From: Roseburia sp. 1XD42-69
GTDB lineage: Bacteria > Bacillota > Clostridia > Lachnospirales > Lachnospiraceae
Direction of reading: 5' to 3'
Assembly: GCF_003612565.1 (NCBI RefSeq)
Contig: NZ_RAZG01000017.1
Location: 1-64,000 of the forward strand
Length of the DNA: 64,000 bases
Shown here: positions 27,180-34,950 of the stretch, in pieces
How positions within the stretch are numbered: the first letter of the stretch is position 1
How the letters are laid out: every line of letters begins with the position of its first letter
Made by a program: the position numbers and the translations under genes
The notes under the pieces: generated by a model
The model's database searches: none
What the model was told of the DNA's origin: nothing
What the model saw: the letters and a program-made list of their open reading frames with translations, nothing else

Positions 27180-28031
27180 CTATTCTGACTTATCCCACAT
27201 ATGCTGCAAAAGCAAAGTAACAAGCACAAACACCCCTGCCATCATAACCCCTCCGGCAGATATTTTCCCAAGTTCCAGATTGACAAACCAGTTATTAAAA
27301 AGATGCTGCAGGAGATACATACTCTTTGGGGGATAAGACCCTGCCACCAGGTATGCTTCCCGGAACACCTTAAAGGAGTTTAAAAAAGACACAATGGTTA
27401 TAGTGTAAAAAGCAGGTTTTAAAGATGGCAGCACCATATAGTAAATCCTCTGTATACCGCTGCTGCCGTCCACCTCTGCCGCTTCTAACATCTCCTTTGG
27501 AATATCCGCCATTGCCGCAAGCCAAAGCACCATAGTATATCCCATATTTTTCCAGATATAACTGATAACCAGGACAAAAAACGCCCCCTCCCCTCCCAGC
27601 CAGTCCACAGGCTTTAAAGAAAACAACCCCAAAAACATATTAAAAAAACCCTCTTTAAAAAATATCAGTTTCCACACAAACACCACCACTGCCGTGGGCA
27701 CCGCCAACGGCAGAAGAAGGGCGGATTTTAAAAACTTCATCCATTTGCTGTGAAAAAGCCCCAGGGCAAACACCAGGGATAAGAAAAGAAGCAGTGGGAT
27801 ACACACCCCCACAAACTTTACCGTATTTTTTACCGCCAGACGGAAAGCCTCATTTTCCCACAGATTCCCATAATTTATAAAAGAGAAAAATTTTTCCTTG
27901 TCATCCCAGAAAGAGCGCCGCAGCACTTCCAAAAAGGGAAGCACTGCGAACACAAAGGTACCTGTAAGGCTTGGCACCAGAAAGGTCCATTTACTCTGCA
28001 AAATACAGTTCCATTTTCTGACCAATTTCAT
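27180..28031 (-). CDS. Carbohydrate-type ABC transporter permease (MalF-like)
   Basis: 283 residues, six TM helices, AGGAGGGCGCAG before the ATG at 28031. The EAA loop reads EMLEAAEVDGSSGIQRIYYMVLPSLKP. It overlaps the 3' end of the solute-binding protein gene by about 40 bases and stops nine bases before the MalG-like gene, so the three are one translational unit. The substrate is unknown. No glycosidase or sugar kinase is nearby. Confidence 0.9.
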   Translation of the reverse strand: MKLVRKWNCILQSKWTFLVPSLTGTFVFAVLPFLEVLRRSFWDDKEKFFSFINYGNLWENEAFRLAVKNTVKFVGVCIPLLLFLSLVFALGLFHSKWMKFLKSALLLPLAVPTAVVVFVWKLIFFKEGFFNMFLGLFSLKPVDWLGGEGAFFVLVISYIWKNMGYTMVLWLAAMADIPKEMLEAAEVDGSSGIQRIYYMVLPSLKPAFYTITIVSFLNSFKVFREAYLVAGSYPPKSMYLLQHLFNNWFVNLELGKISAGGVMMAGVFVLVTLLLQHMWDKSE

Positions 28032-30312
28032 CTGCGCCCTCCTGGGGAGTCATCTCCCCTGTCAATACTTTTTCCCCTGTAAGGCTTACTGCCTCTTTTA
28101 AGATGCTCTCCACATCCCCAGGGCAGTCTAAGGTTCCGATAAACTCCTTTAAACTGTCAACCTCCTCTTTGGTGGGCCAGGAAATTTCAAACTGCACCCT
28201 CACTCCATCCTCACTTGAGGTAGAAAATCCTTCCTGATTTTTGCCGCCGCTGGGGTCAACAAAAAATTCATCAAAAGCTTTCTCATTCACCGGATAGCCG
28301 TCATTCAAATCGCTTTTTAATACATCTTCACTAAAAAGCGCACTTAAAAAATCAAAAGCGGTGCCCTCATCCTTTGTCCCTGCATTCACTCCCACAATCC
28401 CCCGGGGGCAAAATACATTTTCAGCCTGCCCGGGCATCCGTGTATACCCCACTCCCTGGGCCTGTTTCATCAGGGAAACCAGCATTTTCACCCCGTCGGC
28501 GCTGTTTAGGTTTCCCACTATTAAGCTTGCCTCTTTTCCCATAATATTAAATGCCGCCGCTACATTCAGATTGGAATTGTACTCTGCATAACTCATTCCA
28601 AAATCCACGGTTGTGGTATACTGCTCCCGCATCTGCTCCTGCTCCGGGGTGATATTGGCATGTTCCGCCTCATATATCCTCAAAGCCTGGGTGAGATAGG
28701 ACTCCACCGCCCCTTTGTCAAACTTCCCATCCTTCATCCAGGCAGGGGCGCTGCCGTTTTGTAAAATGGCCAGAAGTTCTTCCGGGGTATAGGTGCCAAG
28801 AACCGTCCTCTGCTCCGGTTTCTTTTCTCTCTCAGACACCACGGTATCCGCCAAATCTTCTAAAGTTTTCATATCCCCCAAAACTTCTTTGGTTCCTGCC
28901 GCCACGGGAATGGCAAAGCGGGTGGGCAGTGCATATAACCCCTCCTCACTGTCATAGGCGTGGAGGATATTTTTAAAATAAGAGCCTTCTCCTTCCAGTT
29001 TCTCTGCAAACTCCTTTAAATCCTTTAGCTGCCCTTTCTCTATGTAAGCATCCCTGGGCATCCCGTCTAAGATAATGATATCCGGCCCTTCCCCGGAGAG
29101 AAGGCTGGCATTTAAATTTCGTATGGCATCCTCCGCCACCATGCTGGCTTCATCGGTAATGCCGATTTCCTGCTTTACAAAAACCTCCGGGTGGTTTTTC
29201 CGAAATGCGCTTACCGCCTTGCTCACCGTATCGTTTTCCGTCAGGCTGTAAATGGTAAGCTGCTGCTCCGGCACCGCCGGGGCGTCTTTGTCATAGATAT
29301 AGGAATCAATCTCCCCGTCGCTGTAAGCCACAAGAAATCCCCCGTCTTTCCCCTTTAAAAGGCTCACTGCTTTTCTGGTGGGGTCTCCCATATTGGAAAG
29401 ATCTCCCGCTAAAAGTTCATCCATAACGCTTCCGCCGGGGACATGGCCATAAAGCCCGCTTTTTGAAGCCGTATAAATCTGCCCGTCGGCATCGTCCACT
29501 AAAATGCCTATATTGTACACCATGGCAACTTCTTTGGAATAAAAATCATTTAAAACGGAATCCGATTCCAGTACTTCCCCTGTGGAAATTTTTAATATAC
29601 TTACCTGGTCCATACTTCCGCAGATAATATAGTCCCCGCTTGATGTAAAAACCGTTGGGTCGTCGCCAATCTTCATCACCCCGGTAAGCTCTCCCGTGTT
29701 TAAATCCGCCCGGTACACCTGCCCGGTAAGGTACACAAGATAAAGATTTCCATCCCCTCCAAAAACAGCCTTCTGTAAAATATAGTCCTCCTGCTTGCTC
29801 TTAAGGGAAACTTCCCTTGACTGGCCCTGTGCGTCCATATACACATACTGTTCCGCCACATTTCCGTTCTCATCCACACCGCCGGCCCAAAGCACATAGG
29901 AAAAAAATAATCCCCCGTCCGGGGCTAACGCTATGGATGTCACCTCCGAACTCTCCTGGTTTAACACATCTATCAGTGGAGAAACATCCTTAGTCTCCCA
30001 GGTTTCCCCCTCATCTTTTGACAGATACAAAACCCCGGCTTTTCTGTCCGCAATCCCAAGGCTTCCGTCAGAAAGACGCACCATATTTTCCAGATCGGTA
30101 ATCCCTTCCGGTATGGTTTTTGCACTTTCCATATAACGCCCTTTTACCGTATTCTCTTCGTAGTTCTCCGTTCCCCCTGCTGCTTCCCCCGGGCTTTCCG
30201 CCGTTTTCCCCTTTCCCCCGCAGCCTGAAAGGGCCAGGGCAAGGGCAAGGGTGCCGGAAAGCAATGCCGCCCTTTTTCGTTTCCACCAATTTCTAACATG
30301 ATTTCTGTCCAT
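27991..30312 (-). CDS. Lipoprotein: N-terminal beta-propeller fused to ABC solute-binding domain
   Basis: The start is taken as ATG at 30312 because GAGAGGTAAAG precedes it; about 773 residues. Signal peptide with lipobox LALSGC near residue 30. Residues 60-345 form a propeller-like region with BNR-type turns (LYLSKDEGETW, IALAPDGGLFFSY, GGDGNLYLVYLTGQ). Residues about 350-773 are a family-1-type solute-binding domain (SAFRKNHPEVFV ... GPDIIILDGMPRD ... AAAFNIMGKEASLIV). Normal solute-binding proteins have about 420-450 residues, so this is a fusion. The propeller may bind a polysaccharide, peptide or partner protein. Confidence 0.8.
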   Translation of the reverse strand: MDRNHVRNWWKRKRAALLSGTLALALALSGCGGKGKTAESPGEAAGGTENYEENTVKGRYMESAKTIPEGITDLENMVRLSDGSLGIADRKAGVLYLSKDEGETWETKDVSPLIDVLNQESSEVTSIALAPDGGLFFSYVLWAGGVDENGNVAEQYVYMDAQGQSREVSLKSKQEDYILQKAVFGGDGNLYLVYLTGQVYRADLNTGELTGVMKIGDDPTVFTSSGDYIICGSMDQVSILKISTGEVLESDSVLNDFYSKEVAMVYNIGILVDDADGQIYTASKSGLYGHVPGGSVMDELLAGDLSNMGDPTRKAVSLLKGKDGGFLVAYSDGEIDSYIYDKDAPAVPEQQLTIYSLTENDTVSKAVSAFRKNHPEVFVKQEIGITDEASMVAEDAIRNLNASLLSGEGPDIIILDGMPRDAYIEKGQLKDLKEFAEKLEGEGSYFKNILHAYDSEEGLYALPTRFAIPVAAGTKEVLGDMKTLEDLADTVVSEREKKPEQRTVLGTYTPEELLAILQNGSAPAWMKDGKFDKGAVESYLTQALRIYEAEHANITPEQEQMREQYTTTVDFGMSYAEYNSNLNVAAAFNIMGKEASLIVGNLNSADGVKMLVSLMKQAQGVGYTRMPGQAENVFCPRGIVGVNAGTKDEGTAFDFLSALFSEDVLKSDLNDGYPVNEKAFDEFFVDPSGGKNQEGFSTSSEDGVRVQFEISWPTKEEVDSLKEFIGTLDCPGDVESILKEAVSLTGEKVLTGEMTPQEGADEIGQKMELYFAE

Positions 30313-30469
30313 ATCTTTACCTCTCATTCATAATATTCCCTGCCCTGCTTTACCAGGGAGGTGATTTAACATTAACATATCAGAGATTTCTTTAAACTTT
30401 CTCTAAATTTTAAAGATTATTTCCAGATAAGTGTGATACACTTTTTATATCAAGAAAAAGGAGTTTTCT
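30313..30469. promoter_or_regulatory. Divergent promoter region between lipoprotein and two-component operons
   Basis: This AT-rich gap holds both start regions. On the plus strand two imperfect direct repeats, CTTTAAACTTT and CTCTAAATTTT (about 30390-30412), resemble an OmpR-family regulator site. A TGTGATACACT about 40 bases before the regulator gene could be an extended -10 box, and AAAAAGGAG is the ribosome site. Control of both directions by the adjacent regulator is likely but inferred. Confidence 0.45.
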
Positions 30470-31156
30470 ATGCGGATTTTACTGATTGAAGATGATTACA
30501 ATTTAAGAATGACCTTAACCTTCCAGTTAGAGCAGGAAGGTTTCACCGTTGACGCCTGCGGGAACGGGGAGGACGCCCTGTACTATATGGGCTCAAAAAC
30601 CCATGACCTGATTCTTTTAGACCGAATGCTGCCAAAAACAGACGGCATCACCCTTTTAAAAAAATTCAGAGACAAGGGATGCCAGACCCCGGTAATTATC
30701 CTTACCGCTTTAGGAGAGCTTTCTGACAAAGTAACGGGGCTTGATGCCGGGGCGGATGATTACCTGGTAAAACCCTTTGAATTTGAAGAGCTTCTTGCCA
30801 GAATCCGCAGCATAAGCAGGCGGCCCAGACAGTGGGAAAAAGAGCCTTCCCTGTGTATTAGGGATATCACCTACTCCCCCGGGGACAACCAGCTTTCCGG
30901 GGCTTTGGGAAGCTGCTCCCTGTCCAAAAAAGAGGGGATGCTCTTAGAAGTCTTTCTTTTAAACCCGGAACAGGTTCTTCCAAGAGACACCCTTTTATCC
31001 CGGGTCTGGGGGGTGGATGCGGAGGTGGAGGACGGAAATTTGGACAACTACATCCACTTTATCCGCCGCCGGTTAAAAACCGTAAGCTGCCAGGTCTTAA
31101 TCCAGACTGTCCGGGGCGTTGGATACCGCCTTACAAGTAAAGACTTAAGAAACTAA
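30470..31156 (+). CDS. OmpR-family response regulator
   Basis: 228 residues. The receiver domain (1-118) has the acidic pair at 8-9, phospho-acceptor Asp51 (LILLDRMLPKTDG) and the conserved Lys in DDYLVKPFEFEE. A winged-helix DNA-binding domain (about 130-225) ends IQTVRGVGYRLT, typical of the family. The sensor kinase gene follows 19 bases later. The divergent ABC/adaptor operon is the obvious target. Confidence 0.92.
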   Translation: MRILLIEDDYNLRMTLTFQLEQEGFTVDACGNGEDALYYMGSKTHDLILLDRMLPKTDGITLLKKFRDKGCQTPVIILTALGELSDKVTGLDAGADDYLVKPFEFEELLARIRSISRRPRQWEKEPSLCIRDITYSPGDNQLSGALGSCSLSKKEGMLLEVFLLNPEQVLPRDTLLSRVWGVDAEVEDGNLDNYIHFIRRRLKTVSCQVLIQTVRGVGYRLTSKDLRN

Positions 31157-31175
31157 TTCCCGGGAGGAATCTTTT

Positions 31176-32456
31176 ATGTACAAAAAACTGCACCGCCGCC
31201 TTACATTTATTTTTTCCGGAATTACGGCAGGTATTCTTATTACCATGTCCCTTTTTTATCTCTATCTCTACGAAAAAGATGTGAGGGAAAACAGCTTCCT
31301 TTCTTTTTCCCAGGAAGTCTCCGCCATCATTTTAAATTTGCAGCAGCAGGAAAATTTTTCTTCCCAGTGGAGGGCCGCCGCTTTTACAAACAACGGGTTT
31401 CTCCCGGCGTTTTACGACAGGGACGTCCTGCTGCCTTCCTGCGCCCTTTTTTTAGAAAAAGAGGAAAAGGAACTGGCAGAAAGAGCCTGGGCCCAGGGAT
31501 TTTCCCTATACCCCTCCTTAAAAACCTACAAAAGCCGCACCCCCTCCCACAATGAATTTGTATATAAAGTGAAGGGACAGGCTGATTATTATGTCTCAGC
31601 CATAAACCTGCCCAAAAACTCCGGCAGCCTCACAGGGGTGATTCTCTATAACACTCTCCCCCTCCGCAGTCAGATTATGCGCCAAAAGCTGCGTTTTGCC
31701 CTGTTGAATGTCCTAGGGATCCTGTGCCTGTGTCTCTTCTCCTGGTTTTATACAGGTAAGCTCTTAGCCCCCATACAATCCTCCCACGAAAAGCAAAATG
31801 CCTTTATCGCCGCAGCATCCCATGAACTGCGCACCCCTCTGGCTGTGATTTTATCTGCGGTTTCCGCTTCAAGAAAAGCCTCCCAGAGAGAGCAGGAGGC
31901 ATTTCTTGGCATCATAAAGACGGAAGCCATGCGCATGTCTGTTCTGGTAAATGACATGCTCACTCTCTCCCGGGCAGACAGCCATCGGTTTCTTCTAAAT
32001 TCCCTCCCGACGGAACTTGACACCCTTCTTTTAGAAACCTGGGAAGCTTTCCGCCCCCTTGCCAGGGATAAAGACATGCATCTCATGATAAGCCTCCCGG
32101 AACAGGCCGTTTCCAAATGTTCCTGCGATAAAGACAGAATCCGCCAGGTTTTAGAGATTCTTATCTCAAATGCACTAAGCTACGGCAGGGAGGGTGGGAG
32201 TATCACCCTGACCTTAAAGGAGAAATCCGGCTGTTTTCTCTTAGGGGTAAGGGATACGGGCCCGGGTATTCCCGACTCTGATAAGCCCTATATTTTTGAC
32301 CGCTTTTACCGAGGAGACACCTCCCGGAATGCAAAAGACCATTTCGGCCTGGGCCTTTGCATCGCCAAAGAAATCATGGACAGACACCAGGGCAGAATTT
32401 GGCTGGAAGACACCCTGGGAGGCGGCGCTTCCTTTTTCCTGGAACTGAAAAAATAA
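31176..32456 (+). CDS. Membrane sensor histidine kinase
   Basis: 426 residues, GGGAGGAAT site before the ATG. Two TM helices (about 10-32 and 172-194) enclose an extracytoplasmic sensor of about 140 residues with no recognised domain. There is no obvious HAMP. The HisKA box reads AAASHELRTPLAVI, and the HATPase domain shows ISNALSYGREGG, DTGPGI and FGLGLCIAKEI. It pairs with the regulator encoded just upstream. Confidence 0.92.
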   Translation: MYKKLHRRLTFIFSGITAGILITMSLFYLYLYEKDVRENSFLSFSQEVSAIILNLQQQENFSSQWRAAAFTNNGFLPAFYDRDVLLPSCALFLEKEEKELAERAWAQGFSLYPSLKTYKSRTPSHNEFVYKVKGQADYYVSAINLPKNSGSLTGVILYNTLPLRSQIMRQKLRFALLNVLGILCLCLFSWFYTGKLLAPIQSSHEKQNAFIAAASHELRTPLAVILSAVSASRKASQREQEAFLGIIKTEAMRMSVLVNDMLTLSRADSHRFLLNSLPTELDTLLLETWEAFRPLARDKDMHLMISLPEQAVSKCSCDKDRIRQVLEILISNALSYGREGGSITLTLKEKSGCFLLGVRDTGPGIPDSDKPYIFDRFYRGDTSRNAKDHFGLGLCIAKEIMDRHQGRIWLEDTLGGGASFFLELKK

Positions 32457-32491
32457 AACAAGAAAAGCATGAAATATGCCATGTTTCTCTA

Positions 32492-32520
32492 TTGCCAATT
32501 TCATAGGACTATGCTATAAT
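32492..32520 (+). promoter_or_regulatory. Sigma-A-type promoter of the hemerythrin gene
   Basis: TTGCCA (32492-32497), 17-base spacer, TATAAT (32515-32520) with a TGC just before the -10 box. It lies about 42 bases before the ATG, which has GAGGTGG upstream. This is one of the clearest promoters in the window. Confidence 0.8.
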
Positions 32521-32562
32521 GCACACTTGAATAAAATTACATAATAGAGATGAGGTGGTTTC

Positions 32563-33378
32563 ATGCTACAGTTTACCGAAGACTGCCGCCTGGGAATCCC
32601 GGAAATTGACAGCGAACATGAAAGGCTCTTTGCCCTTGTAAATAAAGGGTACGCTCTGTTAAACCAGGAGGAGAATTTAAGGCCCGCGGCAAAAAATTTA
32701 CTGAAACATCTTAGGGATTACGCCGATACCCATTTTATCCACGAAGAAGAATATATGAGAAAAATCGACGATCCGGAACTTTCCTCCCAAAAGCGGGAGC
32801 ATGTGGATTTTACCAACCGGATGAATGCCGTAGATTTCTCCAGACTCACAGACGAACAGCTTCGCCCCGCTCTGGAAAACCTATTGGACTATCTGGCCCG
32901 CTGGCTTTTTGGCCATATTTTGGGCAGCGATATCCTAATCGGCAAATTTGAATCCCCCTTTGCCTTTACCTCCAAATACGCCACCGGAATCGATGAAATC
33001 GACGAGGAGCACCGCCAGCTGTTCCGAATGGTAAAAGAGACTCACGATGTGATACAGGATAATCTCGTTTTTGACAAATACGACCAGATTGTCTATGTGG
33101 TAAACCGTCTGAAAAATTACACAAAGGAACATTTTAAACACGAGGAAGCCTACATGGAAAGAGTCGGATATCCCGGCCTTTTAAAGCAGAGGGAAGCCCA
33201 CCAGGCTTTCTGTGACAAACTGGCTGAAATTCAGCTGGAGGATATGGATAATAACCAGCAGGCATATTTGGAAAACTTAATTGAATTTTTATTAAACTGG
33301 CTTTCCGTACATATTCTTCATATGGACAAAGAAATTGGCAATTATCTGTCCGACCTGACCCATGAAATAGATTTATAA
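32563..33378 (+). CDS. Double-domain bacteriohemerythrin
   Basis: 271 residues holding two hemerythrin domains in tandem. Domain 1 (about 1-130) has His19 (IDSEHERLF), HFIHEEEYM at 57-65, REH near 80 and GHILGSD. Domain 2 (about 140-265) repeats EIDEEHRQLF, EHFKHEEAYM, REAHQAF and HILHMDKEI. All di-iron ligand positions seem present in both. Hemerythrins bind O2 or NO at a di-iron centre, and in anaerobes they serve oxygen defence or delivery. Most bacterial proteins have one domain. The gene stands alone between a promoter and a terminator. Confidence 0.9.
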   Translation: MLQFTEDCRLGIPEIDSEHERLFALVNKGYALLNQEENLRPAAKNLLKHLRDYADTHFIHEEEYMRKIDDPELSSQKREHVDFTNRMNAVDFSRLTDEQLRPALENLLDYLARWLFGHILGSDILIGKFESPFAFTSKYATGIDEIDEEHRQLFRMVKETHDVIQDNLVFDKYDQIVYVVNRLKNYTKEHFKHEEAYMERVGYPGLLKQREAHQAFCDKLAEIQLEDMDNNQQAYLENLIEFLLNWLSVHILHMDKEIGNYLSDLTHEIDL

Positions 33379-33410
33379 CAAAAAAGAGGGAGCACATCCC
33401 TCTTTTTTGT
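33378..33410. terminator. Bidirectional terminator between hemerythrin and cupin genes
   Basis: AAAAAAGAGGGA and TCCCTCTTTTTT form a perfect stem around a five-base loop, with A/T runs at both sides. It serves the plus-strand hemerythrin gene and the convergent minus-strand cupin operon. Confidence 0.92.
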
Positions 33411-33751
33411 TATACAAAATCTTCCCGCATGGGAGTAAAAAAGTCCACTAAAATCCCTTTTTCAAGGCATACGCAGCCATGTTCCGCAGACTCCCGCTTT
33501 AACAGCACGTCCCCTGTCTTTACCATTTTCTTTTCCCCCTCCACGGTAAACTCAAATTTTCCTGCCGCCACATAGGTAATCTGGGTGTGGGGATGATGGT
33601 GCATTGCCCCAATGGCTCCTTTTTCAAAATGGTTTACCACACACATGGCGTCGTCGCTGTAAGCCATAATCTTCCGGCTTATCCCCTCCCCGCACTTCTC
33701 CAAATCCACCTCATTCTCAAAATTCCACACTCTGTTTTTTTCTGTTTTCAT
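33410..33751 (-). CDS. Small cupin-domain protein
   Basis: 113 residues, single cupin barrel. The metal motif is GAMHHHPHTQITYVAAGKFEF, close to the classical G-x5-HxHx3-4Ex6G, with the Glu replaced by Gln. The second motif has GDVLLKRESAEHGC. It begins 11 bases after the MFS gene with an AGGAGGTAAAAG site. Cupins of this type bind sugars, keto acids or metals. The substrate is unknown, though co-transcription with an MFS carrier suggests use of the carried compound. Confidence 0.85.
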   Translation of the reverse strand: MKTEKNRVWNFENEVDLEKCGEGISRKIMAYSDDAMCVVNHFEKGAIGAMHHHPHTQITYVAAGKFEFTVEGEKKMVKTGDVLLKRESAEHGCVCLEKGILVDFFTPMREDFV

Positions 33752-33762
33752 CTTTTACCTCC

Positions 33763-34950
33763 TTAAGCATTTTCCTTTTTTCCCTGCAGCAGATATAAAC
33801 CGATAATAAAGGCCAAATCAATAAACACCACTGCTACAATAGAGCTCATCCCATAAAAAATTCCCGCTGTCTCCGCGATTTTTCCAATAATAGAGGGCAT
33901 CACAATGGCCCCCAGGCTTGCCATAGTCAGCATAAAGCTCCATGCCATATCATATTTCTTAATAATTTTGCCGCCCACAGCCACAGTGGTGGGATAAATC
34001 CCTGCCATACTGTATCCAAATCCCATAATGGCAATAAATATTACCGCTGTAGTCCTGCTAAAGAGCAGGATAAAGAAAAACAGGGTAAGCCCCACTCCCA
34101 TTATCACCAGAAGCTTTTCCTTTTTCACCCTGGTGGACAGCCAGGCTGCGGAAAGCCTTCCCGCCAAAATCATAATCCACAAAACACTTGCCGTTATCTG
34201 GGACAGGGTTGCACTTAAAAGCCCCGTATCCTTAAAGTAGGTAATCATCCATCCAATAACCCCCTGCTCCCCGCAGAGATAGAAGAAAAGGGTTCCGGTG
34301 CAAATCCAGAACAAAGGCTCTTTAAAAAACAAAAAACCTCCCTGGTTTCCCTGCTTTTTCTCCAGCCTGTCATTGGAAAGAGGCGTAAAGAAATACAAAA
34401 GCCAGCTTATCACTCCCATAATTACCATAAACACGCAGGCATACACCCAGTTATCCGGGTTGTTATTGGTGAGCAAAATAATTAAAATAGGAAACAGAAA
34501 CGCCCCCACTGCGAAAGTGGCATGCAGAGCATTGATGGTCCAGGCCTTTCCCGGAGCCAGGTTATTGATTACCGTATTGCAAAAATTGCTGGTGGCCCCC
34601 CTGGATAAACCTGTGAGGAAAAAGGCTGCCGCAATGGTATATTTATCATTTCCAAAAACAATCATTGCATAGGCAACCGCCGTAAACAGGTTAAACAGCA
34701 AAATCGTCTTTTTTCTTCCAATAAACACCGGAAGGGTCCCCCCTGCAAAGCTGGAAATCAAATTCCCTACAGAGTGGAGGCTTACGATAAACCCTCCAAA
34801 AGCATAGCTTAACATTTTGGCGTCCTTTATAAAAGGCAGCAGGGATCCGATAGACAGGGCAAGCATACCGTTAATTAAAAACGCCCCGTATGTAAAATAA
34901 AACTGTTTTTTCTTTTCCCCCGTATCCAAAAATTCCATTCTATTATTCAT
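33763..34950 (-). CDS. MFS transporter
   Basis: Start ATG at 34950, overlapping the hybrid kinase stop by eight bases; about 395 residues, 12 TM helices. The loop between helices 2 and 3 shows GTLPVFIGRKKTILLF, the MFS signature. Basic residues in the central loop (TPLSNDRLEKKQGN) divide two six-helix halves. The general look is of the sugar/organic solute type (FGGFIVSLHSVGNLISSF), but no substrate can be named. It is encoded between a hybrid kinase and a cupin gene in one operon. Confidence 0.88.
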   Translation of the reverse strand: MNNRMEFLDTGEKKKQFYFTYGAFLINGMLALSIGSLLPFIKDAKMLSYAFGGFIVSLHSVGNLISSFAGGTLPVFIGRKKTILLFNLFTAVAYAMIVFGNDKYTIAAAFFLTGLSRGATSNFCNTVINNLAPGKAWTINALHATFAVGAFLFPILIILLTNNNPDNWVYACVFMVIMGVISWLLYFFTPLSNDRLEKKQGNQGGFLFFKEPLFWICTGTLFFYLCGEQGVIGWMITYFKDTGLLSATLSQITASVLWIMILAGRLSAAWLSTRVKKEKLLVIMGVGLTLFFFILLFSRTTAVIFIAIMGFGYSMAGIYPTTVAVGGKIIKKYDMAWSFMLTMASLGAIVMPSIIGKIAETAGIFYGMSSIVAVVFIDLAFIIGLYLLQGKKENA

